From: Nitrososphaerota archaeon | Lineage (GTDB): Archaea; Thermoproteota; Nitrososphaeria; Nitrososphaerales; JACQRY01 | Reading direction: 5' to 3' | Length of the DNA: 64,000 nucleotides | NCBI GenBank assembly: GCA_016184315.1 | Contig: JACPCU010000012.1 | Span: forward strand, 1-64,000 | In this document: positions 7,160-15,200 of the stretch, one piece after another | Numbering within the stretch: position 1 is the first letter of the stretch | Layout of the letters: each line of letters starts with the position of its first letter | Notes under the pieces: generated by a model | Database searches by the model: none | What the model was told of the DNA's origin: nothing | What the model saw: only the letters and a program-made list of their open reading frames with translations | Program-made: the position numbers and the translations under genes

Positions 7160-9191
7160 TCTTCACACCTTCAACTTGCGAGATACTCTGCGTGTTCTGC
7201 ACGAAGATCAGGTTGACATCTTTCTCTAGAACTGTGAGCTGGCTGGGAGTAATCACGACGTACTGGCCTGTGCCTTCCTTAGCCATCTCGGAGAACAGGA
7301 TCTTGAGCATGGATTCACGGTTCCTAGGATCCATATGCACATCAAACTCGTCTATGGCTCTGAATGGTGAAAGGATCCTGTTCTGAAGAGACAGTAGGAA
7401 TGCCATTATGGAGACGCTTCTCTCTCCTCCGCTCTGAGTGTAAGCATCTAGCACAGTAGGAACAGCACCTCTGAACCCCATGAGAAGCTCCAGCCCCGCT
7501 TCCTCAACATCCTCCATGTCTGTGAGCCTGACTGTGCCTGTAGCTGAGACCTCTGAAAGGATTCTTTGGTAGACTGGTGTAACTTCTTCCACTAAGATTC
7601 TCAGAGTCTCCTTCCAAATCCTCTTTCTTTCCTCCACCTCCTTCAGGACTAGCGCCTTATTTTCTCTGACCAGTTTCAGCTTCTCCTCTAGCTCCTTATG
7701 CAGGTTGGAGTAGTTGGTGTAAATGGTTTCAGCCTCTTTAGGTACATCACCCAAGCTGCCAAGCTGTACATTCACGATCTTCAAATCGTCCGCGACTTCA
7801 GTAGGAGCTCTCTCAGTTTCAGCCCGTTCTCCGTCGGGCTTCTGCTGCAACAACTGTCTGCGCTCTTCTTCGGTGTCGCTGATGCTCTTCTTGACCTCTG
7901 AGACCTCCCGTTCAAGATTCCGTTTCTGATAGTTGAGGAGAGCCTCACTCACCTTCAAGTCGACATGCTTTCCTATTAAGCGCGTCAAATCTTCCTCAAC
8001 TTTGCCTATCTCACTGTGAACATCCTTGACCTCTTTTGCCAAGTCCTTGGATTTCCGTTGACCCTCCTCAGCTTTGGAAGAGTAGTCTTTCACCATGTAG
8101 CGCAGAGTGTCAAGATGTTCCCTCAACTGGAGTGCGTCTGGGCTCCTGCCTTCACCTATCTTCGAAAGTAATCCTTCGACCTTGGTGAGCCGCTCTTCAA
8201 CCGCATGGGAGACGCCTGACAAAGTCTTCTGAGACACTTCTCCCTCAGCAATTCCTTTCTCAAGCCTAGCCAAAGTGAAGTAGAATTTTCTGAGCTCCGT
8301 TCTACTGGCAGAGAGCTGACTCCAAGCGTCCTCAACACTTTGGGAAGTCTTCTTCAGCCTCTCAACAGTGTTCTGCAACACCTGCTCCCTAGACTGAAGC
8401 TTCTCCTTGCTTGCCTCCAGATTTTTTTCGAGGCGAGCGACTTGACTCCAGAAGAGCTCTTTTTCAAGCAGATGTTTCCTCTCTAGTAGGTTCTTCTTCT
8501 GGAGAAACCTGTTGTAGACGCCCTGCCAGTACTCGAGGGTCTGACTCGCACTCTCCATCAACTGGAGAGTGGAGGTTTCCTCACCCACCAATCCTTCAAG
8601 TCTTCGCTGGGCCTCCATCAGATTCTCCCGGTACCTGCTGAAGCCCACTGACTCTTCGACCATGACCAGCTTTTCTTGTGGTGTGGTAACGCTGAACTCC
8701 TCAACCATTCCCTGATGCATGATGATCAGCGGGTTATCCGGGTTGAGTCCTAGCTGATCAAGCAGTCTACCGACCTCCGTCTTGCTGATCTCCTTGAAGT
8801 CTCCTTCATACCAGTAGGAACCGTCCTTCTTCAAGTAGCGCGAGAGCATGAATGTGTCAGACCGGCTGAAGGGCACAGGTTTCCTGCCTCCTTCCCGAGG
8901 AGAATTATCGAAGACTAGGGAGACCCTGGCCAGATCCTTCCCTCGCCTAATCAAGTCACTGAGTTTCCTTGAGCGCTCGGTGTAGGTTTGCCCCAAAGCT
9001 ACCGAGATCGCTAGTAGAATAGAGGACTTACCGGCGCCGTTAGGTCCACAGATCACGTTGAGCCCTGACTCCAAAGGGATACGGCTATACTCGTGGCTCA
9101 TGAAGTTCTCTAGAATCATTTCTTTTACTACGGATTGTTTCACGGCTCCGCCTTTGACACTGTGGGCAGATGCCTTCTCTAAGCCGCTCAA
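7149..9191 (-). CDS. Smc5/6-like SMC-family ATPase, short-armed
   Basis: 680 residues. The N-terminal head has ENFMSHEYSRIPL, Walker A GPNGAGKSS (49-57) and a Q-loop-like region (LIIMHQGMVEEFS). The C-terminal head has the ABC signature SGGERSVS (587-594) and the Walker B/D-loop block SPFRAIDEFDVHMDPRNR (about 608-625). The FMSH, GGERSVS and DEFDVHMD blocks recall eukaryotic Smc5 and Smc6 rather than classical SMC or Rad50. Between heads lie only about 390 residues of heptad-rich sequence with no recognisable hinge and no CxxC zinc hook. Archaeal short SMC relatives such as coalescin are an alternative comparison. TTG start with a TATA-like CCCTTTAACC about 30 bases upstream, divergent from tldD. 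It forms an operon with kleisin and KITE genes. Confidence 0.88.
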   Translation of the reverse strand: MSGLEKASAHSVKGGAVKQSVVKEMILENFMSHEYSRIPLESGLNVICGPNGAGKSSILLAISVALGQTYTERSRKLSDLIRRGKDLARVSLVFDNSPREGGRKPVPFSRSDTFMLSRYLKKDGSYWYEGDFKEISKTEVGRLLDQLGLNPDNPLIIMHQGMVEEFSVTTPQEKLVMVEESVGFSRYRENLMEAQRRLEGLVGEETSTLQLMESASQTLEYWQGVYNRFLQKKNLLERKHLLEKELFWSQVARLEKNLEASKEKLQSREQVLQNTVERLKKTSQSVEDAWSQLSASRTELRKFYFTLARLEKGIAEGEVSQKTLSGVSHAVEERLTKVEGLLSKIGEGRSPDALQLREHLDTLRYMVKDYSSKAEEGQRKSKDLAKEVKDVHSEIGKVEEDLTRLIGKHVDLKVSEALLNYQKRNLEREVSEVKKSISDTEEERRQLLQQKPDGERAETERAPTEVADDLKIVNVQLGSLGDVPKEAETIYTNYSNLHKELEEKLKLVRENKALVLKEVEERKRIWKETLRILVEEVTPVYQRILSEVSATGTVRLTDMEDVEEAGLELLMGFRGAVPTVLDAYTQSGGERSVSIMAFLLSLQNRILSPFRAIDEFDVHMDPRNRESMLKILFSEMAKEGTGQYVVITPSQLTVLEKDVNLIFVQNTQSISQVEGVKSAK

Positions 9192-9288
9192 ACTTGCTAG
9201 CCGTTGGCGGCAAGACTCCTAGGTTAAAGGGTTTGCCAACGCCTTCTGCAAAGCTTTACTATCAACCCAAAGGTAGCCTCCAGAAGCC

Positions 9289-10684
9289 ATGGAGCCCTCG
9301 CTAGACCGCCTCCAGAAAACCTTGGACAAAGCTCCCAGCGCCGCATACATCGAGATCAGGCATCACCACAGACAGAGAAGTAAGGGTAGTCAAAGGAGAA
9401 GTCGAAGAAGTGAAGACAAACATCTACAGCGGAGTGGGAATACGGGTCCTCATCGACGGAGCGTGGGGCTTCAGCAGCACCAACAACCATACCTCAAAGG
9501 AACTACTAAACACTTTGAACGACGCAGCATCTCTTGCAAGAGTCTCATCCACAGGAAAAACCCGCAAAGCAAAGCTAAGCGAAGCAAGGCTTGCAGAAGG
9601 ACGATTCAAACCGAATGTCAACGACCCCATGTCTAACCACAGCATCGAAGAACAGATCAGATTAGTCAGAGAAGTAGAGAAGCAAACCCGGAGCTTATCG
9701 CCGATCAAGTCGGCTTCATGCAGCCTCAGAACACTGCTAGACCACAAGATCATTCTTTCATCCGATGGTGCCAACGCAGAGACCTATGACTCTAAACCCG
9801 AGTTCAGAGTCTCAGCAATAGCCTCACAAGGAGGGGAAACGGTGAGTGCCTCCGAAACGGTAGGAGTAACAGGAGGGTGGAAGGATCTCTTCGCCAAGAA
9901 GACACCCGAAGAAATGTCAAAGAGAGCGGTTGAAATCGCGTCCAAGCTTCTATCAGCGAAACAGCCCCGTGGAGAAAGAGCAACAGTCATCCTAGATCCA
10001 GGGATGGTGGGGTTGCTATGCCACGAAGCCATTGGACATACTGTGGAGGCGGATTTTGTCCAGTCAGGTTCAGTTGTGAAAGATAAGATAGGTCAGCAAG
10101 TAGCCAGCGGCCTTGTGACGCTGGTGGATAGTGGATCATCTGAGATCAAGCAGGGTGCAGGAGGAACCATCCTTGTGGACGATCAGGGAGTATTGGCTCA
10201 GAGGACTGCGGTGATAGAGGAAGGGGTCTTACGTTCATATCTCCATGACCGGGAGTCTGCAGCTGAGTTCGGAGTGGAGTCAACGGGTAACGCGAGGGCC
10301 TTTGAGTATTCTGATGAACCTTTGATCCGGATGAGGAACACCTACATAGAGCCCGGGGACTACGGTCTGAAGGAGATTCTGGAGGATGTTGACCACGGTT
10401 ATCTGCTGAAGGGGGCTAGGAACGGGCAGGCTGATGCTAACGCTGAATTCATGTTCGGAGCCCAGGAAGCATATCTGATCGAGAAAGGTGAGGTCAAAGA
10501 GCTTTTACGGGGAGTGACTCTGAGCGGACAGGGATTCGAGGTCCTCAAATCGGTGGATGCGTTAGGCAAGGAGTTCGATTATGATATTGGGTCTGGCTAC
10601 TGCGGCAAATGGCAGCTCGCCAAAGTAGACGGTGGAGGACCATATTTGAGATGTAAGGCTATTGTCGGGGGCGTGAGGGGGTAG
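9289..10684 (+). CDS. tldD: TldD metalloprotease, with N-terminal frameshift
   Basis: TldD/PmbA-family zinc protease. The catalytic HEAIGHTVEAD lies in the main frame, which the ORF track starts only at GTG 9410 (424 residues). The family N-terminus is split. ATG 9289 opens frame 1 with MEPSLDRLQ...SAAYIEIR, and the matching continuation ITTDREVRVVKGEVEEV is in frame 2 from 9362, so one base shift near 9358-9362 separates them. A TATA-like GCTTTACTATC about 30 bases before 9289 supports that start. TldD forms a heterodimer with TldE and degrades unfolded or modified peptides through a protected chamber. tldE follows 7 bases downstream. The shift could be a mutation, a sequence error or recoding. 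Confidence 0.85.
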
Positions 10685-10691
10685 GGAAGAC

Positions 10692-12032
10692 TTGACAGGG
10701 GAACTAGCGGACGCTTGCAGTCGTGCTGTTCGATTAGCCTTGAAAGCGGGGGCTGATGAAGCTGAGGCTTTCACCTCTCTGAGCAGGGAGACTGACATAT
10801 ACATTGAAAGTAATGATGTGAAGATGGGTAAGGCTCATCGGAAAGGAGGCATAGGGATACGTCTATTCAAGAACAAGGCACTGGGATTTGCGTCAGTGAA
10901 CAGCTTCCAGAAGACTAGAGTTGAGGAAGCAGTTGACAAGGCTATTAAGATAGCGTCAAGCAGTGTCAGTGACCCTCATAATCATCTTCCAGAACCTGGG
11001 AAAGCAACAAAGCTACGGGGACTATATGACTGCGAGGCGGAGACCTTCACTGCCAGTGACGCGTTAAACCGCTGCCTCGAAATGCTTCGAGCAGCTAAAT
11101 CCCTTGACCCCAGAGTTACAGTGGACAGTGGCACCTTCACCAGCGCGGTAGAGGAGCATTGTGTCTTCAACTCTCTGGGAGTAAACCTAGAAGAGAAGGT
11201 CAGCGTCTTCGCTTGGACAATTATGGGAATGGCTGTCGACGGAGCAGACGTTTCCAGCTTCGACGTTCAAGTAGGAAGCAGCCATTTCGCCAGTAAGGTG
11301 AGCACGGCTGGAGCTGGTGAATCTTTGGCTAGGAATGTGGTAGCTTCGCTGGGAGCTAAGAAGGTTGAGGGTTTCACTGGGCCCATACTGCTTTCCCCTG
11401 AGGCTGTTCAAGACCTCTTGGTTAGCGCTTTGATACATTCGTCTAACTCTAACAACGTTCAGAAAGGGGTGAGCCGGTTCGCTGGAAAGGCTGGTCAACA
11501 GGTATCTTCCTCTCTGCTCACTTTCTTGGACGACGGCACCTTGGTTGAGGGCTTGGCTGCTGGGAGCTTTGATCGTGAAGGGGTGCCCCATAAGTCTCTT
11601 ACAGTAATCGAGGAAGGCATATTGAAATCATATCTCTACAACACCTATACTGCCTCCAAGGAGGAGCGTGAAAGCACGGGGCACGCTGCAGGAGACACAA
11701 GAGCCTCTCCAACAGTCGGCCCCAGCAACATAATAATTAAGGAAGGAGACAAGAGCACAGCTCAACTATTGGGCGAAATCACCAGGGGGATACTAGTGAC
11801 TAGGTTCTCAGGAAACGTGAATCCAGTGAGCGGAGACTTCTCAGGAGTAGTCAAGGGAGGCCGGCTAATAACCAGTGGAGAATTAAGGAGCCCAGTTAAA
11901 GAGACCCTTATAGCTGGCAACCTGTATCAGGCCCTCAACAAGATTTCTGGAGTCTCAAAGGAGAGAAAGATGATCTTCAACTATCTTCTCCCCTACATGA
12001 GGGTTGAAGATGTGTCTGTGACCAGCAGCTAA
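10692..12032 (+). CDS. TldE/PmbA-like partner of TldD
   Basis: 446 residues beginning ELADACSRAVRLALKAGADEAEAFTSLSRETDIYIESNDV, the usual PmbA/TldE opening with the strand that repeats around the ring-shaped dimer. It has no HExxxH motif, as expected for the non-catalytic partner, and ends with the family pattern NP(V)SGDFSG...GGRLITSGEL...IAGNLYQALNKI. TTG start 7 bases after the tldD stop, so the two are cotranscribed and probably coupled. It helps form the closed proteolytic chamber. Confidence 0.92.
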   Translation: MTGELADACSRAVRLALKAGADEAEAFTSLSRETDIYIESNDVKMGKAHRKGGIGIRLFKNKALGFASVNSFQKTRVEEAVDKAIKIASSSVSDPHNHLPEPGKATKLRGLYDCEAETFTASDALNRCLEMLRAAKSLDPRVTVDSGTFTSAVEEHCVFNSLGVNLEEKVSVFAWTIMGMAVDGADVSSFDVQVGSSHFASKVSTAGAGESLARNVVASLGAKKVEGFTGPILLSPEAVQDLLVSALIHSSNSNNVQKGVSRFAGKAGQQVSSSLLTFLDDGTLVEGLAAGSFDREGVPHKSLTVIEEGILKSYLYNTYTASKEERESTGHAAGDTRASPTVGPSNIIIKEGDKSTAQLLGEITRGILVTRFSGNVNPVSGDFSGVVKGGRLITSGELRSPVKETLIAGNLYQALNKISGVSKERKMIFNYLLPYMRVEDVSVTSS

Positions 12033-12084
12033 TTCTTCCCTGCTCGATTCACCTTATTTAGGTGTGATCTGAGCAGCTGACAGC

Positions 12085-12600
12085 ATGGATCAGAAGCCTC
12101 AGATCCTAGTCATAGGCTACAATGAAAATGCGTGTACACCCAAGGTGTATGACTTGGCGTATAGAGTAGGAAAGAGAGTAGCCGAGAAAGGTGCGCTACT
12201 GATCACTGGTGGACTGGGAGGTGTCATGGAGGCCGCTTCTAAGGGTTGCAGCGAAGCAGGAGGACTATGTATCGGAATAATTCCTTTTGATGATAGAGTC
12301 AAGGCTAACCCCTACAACAGCGTCGTGATCTGCACTGGTATAGGTTATGCTAGGAATTTCGCTACGGCCTATTCTGCGGATGCGATTGTTGTGGTGGGTG
12401 GAGGGGCGGGGACTCTCTCTGAGATGGCTGCTGCTTACTTGAAGGCTACACCCATGATATCTGTTGCTGGCAGTGGTGGGGTAGCCGAGCGGTATGCTGG
12501 TAAACCGTTGGATGAAAGAAACCTTGTTGTGGTGCAGGCTGCGAAAGACCCTGAAGAAGCTGTGGATCAGGCAGTAGCTGCAGCCCTGACGCGAAAATAG
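12085..12600 (+). CDS. LOG/SLOG-family Rossmann protein (TIGR00725-like)
   Basis: 171-residue single-domain protein with the SLOG pattern: VIGYNENA at the first strand, TGGLGGVMEAASKGCSEAGG nucleotide loop, GIIP, and VVVGGGAGTLSEMAAAY. Relatives include lysine decarboxylase-like cytokinin-activating LOG enzymes and molybdenum-cofactor carrier proteins, which bind nucleotides or MoCo. The PGGxGT motif of true LOG enzymes appears here as VGGGAGT. A MoCo-carrier role would fit the molybdenum enzymes elsewhere in the window, but that is speculative. TATA-like CCTTATTTAGG about 30 bases upstream of ATG 12085 suggests a leaderless transcript of its own. Confidence 0.85.
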   Translation: MDQKPQILVIGYNENACTPKVYDLAYRVGKRVAEKGALLITGGLGGVMEAASKGCSEAGGLCIGIIPFDDRVKANPYNSVVICTGIGYARNFATAYSADAIVVVGGGAGTLSEMAAAYLKATPMISVAGSGGVAERYAGKPLDERNLVVVQAAKDPEEAVDQAVAAALTRK

Positions 12601-12796
12601 ATGTTCACCGCAAGAATCGCCAACAGACCCATACCCAGTTCTTCAGGGTATGGATTATCTTCTCTGTGGGTCTTCAGGAACCCACTTCCTGTATAAGCCG
12701 TCAGCCAAGACCCTGTTCACCAGCCCCCAGAGTTACCAGAGATTCGCGTAGGGAAACCTATTTACCTCTTCCCTGCTCCACAAGGAGCGATCTGCA

Positions 12797-13657
12797 TTGG
12801 AGGTTAGGAAGATAGCTGTTCTCGGCGCTGGTTTGATGGGGCATGGCATAGCTCAGGTGGCTGCTCAAGCTGAGTTTCAAGTGAATCTTGCTGATGTGGA
12901 TCAGAGGTTTCTGGACAATGGTCTCAAGATGATCCGAGGAAGCCTAGGGAAATTCGCTGAGAAGGGCATTTTCTCGAAAGAAGAGGCTGAACAAACCTTT
13001 TCAAGAATCCACCCTACCTTGGAGCTCAGCCAAGCCGTAGGCGACGCGGATCTTGTGATAGAAGCAGCTCCTGAGAATGTTGATGTGAAGAAAGAGCTCT
13101 GGCGGAGAGTCGATCAAAACGCGCCGAGCAAAGCATTCTTCGCCTCTAACACTTCTTCCATCAGTATCTCTGAGCTAGCATCTGCCACAAAGAGGCCTGA
13201 AAAATTCTGTGGGATGCACTTCTTTAATCCTCCACAGTTGATGAGGCTTATTGAGATTGTTCGAGGAGCCCGCACAACGGATGAAACTATGTCGTTTGCT
13301 GTGCAGGTGTGTAAATCCTTGGGCAAGGAGCCTGTGGTTGTGAAGAGAGACGTAGCGGGCTTCGTGGTGAATAGGATCCTGATCCCTGCCCTCAACGAGG
13401 CTCTCTTTCTGATTGAGGAGGGCATCGCTGATCCAGAGGATATCGATAAAGCTATACAGCTGGGGTTGAATTGGCCTATGGGGCCCATAAGGCTTGCTGA
13501 TTATGTTGGTCTTGACACAACTTTGGCGGTTGCTGAGGTTTTGCAGAAGGAGCTTGGAGACCCGAAGTTCAGGCCCAGTCCTCTGCTCAGGCAGATGGTT
13601 AGAGGAGGTTTGCTGGGTAGGAAGACTGGTAAGGGATTCTATGACTGGTCCCGCTGA
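12797..13657 (+). CDS. 3-hydroxyacyl-CoA (3-hydroxybutyryl-CoA) dehydrogenase
   Basis: 286 residues, the normal length for stand-alone Hbd. N-terminal NAD-binding [15 protein letters not shown] with VNLADVD acceptor strand, [14 protein letters not shown], the active-site [17 protein letters not shown] with catalytic His, then [18 protein letters not shown] and [18 protein letters not shown] of the dimerisation domain, ending in [10 protein letters not shown]. It oxidises L-3-hydroxyacyl-CoA with NAD in fatty acid or hydroxybutyrate metabolism. TTG start with a TATA-like element (CCTATTTACC, about 12761-12770) fitting. No crotonase or thiolase is adjacent. An acyl-CoA dehydrogenase lies 1.5 kb away. 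Confidence 0.95.
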   Translation: MEVRKIAVLGAGLMGHGIAQVAAQAEFQVNLADVDQRFLDNGLKMIRGSLGKFAEKGIFSKEEAEQTFSRIHPTLELSQAVGDADLVIEAAPENVDVKKELWRRVDQNAPSKAFFASNTSSISISELASATKRPEKFCGMHFFNPPQLMRLIEIVRGARTTDETMSFAVQVCKSLGKEPVVVKRDVAGFVVNRILIPALNEALFLIEEGIADPEDIDKAIQLGLNWPMGPIRLADYVGLDTTLAVAEVLQKELGDPKFRPSPLLRQMVRGGLLGRKTGKGFYDWSR

Positions 13658-13716
13658 TCCCTCGTTGCTCTAGGTGAAAAACGGATAAGTGTCCCGTTGG
13701 GGGTATGCCTGTGGGA

Positions 13717-13840
13717 GCCGGGGTACCCAAGCTCGGTTACGGGGTCAGCCTCGAGTTCCACCCTTCAAAGGGTGCACTGGCATTGGGCTAGATAGCTGAT
13801 GACCCTTCGGGTCGCGTGGGTTCAAATCCCACCCCCGGCG
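13717..13840 (+). tRNA. tRNA-Ser(CGA) with intron
   Basis: Acceptor GCCGGGG (13717-13723) pairs with CCCCGGC (13833-13839), discriminator G. The D arm is CCC...GGG. The anticodon stem TCAGC (13745-13749) pairs with GCTGA (13795-13799) with loop start CTCGAG, so the anticodon is CGA. A long variable arm (GACCC TTC GGGTC) and T arm GTGGG TTCAAAT CCCAC follow. About 38 bases (roughly 13756-13793) interrupt the anticodon loop after position 37, the canonical archaeal intron site. Discriminator G and long variable arm support serine rather than leucine. CCA is not encoded. The exact bulge-helix-bulge edges are not resolved. Confidence 0.92.
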
Positions 13841-13988
13841 CTCCCGTCGACTCTACCTGTCTGAAGACTGTCTCATTGGGTTATGATCGGTGCTTATAGT
13901 CGTGCAAGTTATCGAAGCAATGTCTTGTGTCTACATTGTAGGTAGGACACGCAGCCCATACCTTGAAAGTTATTAGAACTCAGGTTCA

Positions 13989-14999
13989 TCAGAGGGTTGG
14001 TGCAACTTCACTCATGAACTTCTTTATGAATCCAGGTATGTCAGCAAACCCGTAGGTAGCGAAGGAAATCTGGTTCAACCCGGTCTTCTCAACGATCTCC
14101 TTGATTCTCGATCGGCAGTACTCTGGAGGTCCAGCAATGACAAGGTCCTTCACGATCCTCTCGGTCACGAAATCTGTGTGCTTTGCCTCCCTTTTTTCAT
14201 GCTCATAGTAGTTATAATGCGCCGCCAAGTCGTCAATATCCTTCAATAACTCCTTTGAGAGCCGCCTCCTGAAAGACTCGTTCTTCGCATACCTAGCTAG
14301 ACCATTGGCCTTAGTCGCAGCAGAACCCTTCACCACCGCAGTTGCTTTGGCCACATCTTCATGAGGGAAGCAGGTTGCCCGAACCCAAATGTCGAGGTCT
14401 TTCAGGCTTCTGCCAGTCCGCCGAGTCCCCTCTTCAAGGTGCTCTAGGGCCCATCCAATTAGGTCGGGATGGGCGCCAACATTCACTATCACGCCATCTC
14501 CCACTTCACCTGCAAGTCTAAGGGAAGCTGGGCCTGTAGACGCTATGTAAATCGGCACATGTTTCTTGGACCATGGAAGTCTTATCTTCTTCCCGTCAGA
14601 ATCTACCTCTCTACCACCTATCAATGCCCTGATGGTCAAAGCAGCCTCTCTTAGCTCTTTCAGGCTTGCAGGAGGTCTGTAAAGGGTGTGCACGGCACTG
14701 TCTCCGACACCCATTCCTAGAACAACCCGACCGGGGGCTAATTCGTCAAGAGTTGCTATGACACCGGCAGTGACTGTCGGATCTCTTGTCACAGGGTTGG
14801 TCACACCCGTCCCAACACGGATCTTGCTCGTCTTCTGCAATGCCAAGGTGAAACAGACGTACACGTCCCTCCAGATGAGCTGAGAGTCGGTAAGGAGGGC
14901 TAGTCCCCTGAACCCCTCCTTCTCAGCCATCGAAACGTATCCAGCCACCTTCTGGGCTGATTCAGCCAGATTGAAACTTATGCCTGGAACCAGTTTCAT
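13989..14999 (-). CDS. LLM-class (F420/flavin-dependent) oxidoreductase
   Basis: 336-residue luciferase-like TIM barrel similar in layout to methylene-H4MPT reductase (Mer). Pattern blocks include ALLTDSQLIWRDVYVCFTLAL, GTGVTNPVTRDP, ATLDELAPGRVVLGMGVGDS, VPIYIASTGPASLRLAGEVGDGVIVN. Such enzymes use F420 or FMN for hydride transfer or oxygenation, and the substrate cannot be read. It is closely related to the gene at 41561-42574 and more distantly to 39123-40121. TATA-like GTTTAAAGGC lies about 27 bases upstream of the ATG, suggesting leaderless expression. Confidence 0.9.
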   Translation of the reverse strand: MKLVPGISFNLAESAQKVAGYVSMAEKEGFRGLALLTDSQLIWRDVYVCFTLALQKTSKIRVGTGVTNPVTRDPTVTAGVIATLDELAPGRVVLGMGVGDSAVHTLYRPPASLKELREAALTIRALIGGREVDSDGKKIRLPWSKKHVPIYIASTGPASLRLAGEVGDGVIVNVGAHPDLIGWALEHLEEGTRRTGRSLKDLDIWVRATCFPHEDVAKATAVVKGSAATKANGLARYAKNESFRRRLSKELLKDIDDLAAHYNYYEHEKREAKHTDFVTERIVKDLVIAGPPEYCRSRIKEIVEKTGLNQISFATYGFADIPGFIKKFMSEVAPTL

Positions 15000-15200
15000 A
15001 CCAGAATAATGTGCTATGCTAGATGCCTTTAAACATATTCAGATCAAGTCTAAGGTCTTCCAGCAAATCTTGCATCTGCGACCCTAACCCAATGTACGCA
15101 TATCATAGACAGCTACGTCAATGCCCATGAATTATGGGCCCTTACGGAAGGAGTGATATAGATGACTGCTGAAGGAGTTGCAGTGGCAGAGCGATAGTTT

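Noticed and set aside
5799-9191. Wadjet (JetABCD) plasmid-defence operon
   Set aside because: Order and partner types are similar, but no JetD nuclease is present and the ATPase signature is Smc5/6-like rather than MukB/JetC-like.
15195-15197. TAG as a pyrrolysine codon
   Set aside because: TAG ends several ordinary genes here, no pyl genes are visible, and a TTG restart explains the frame.
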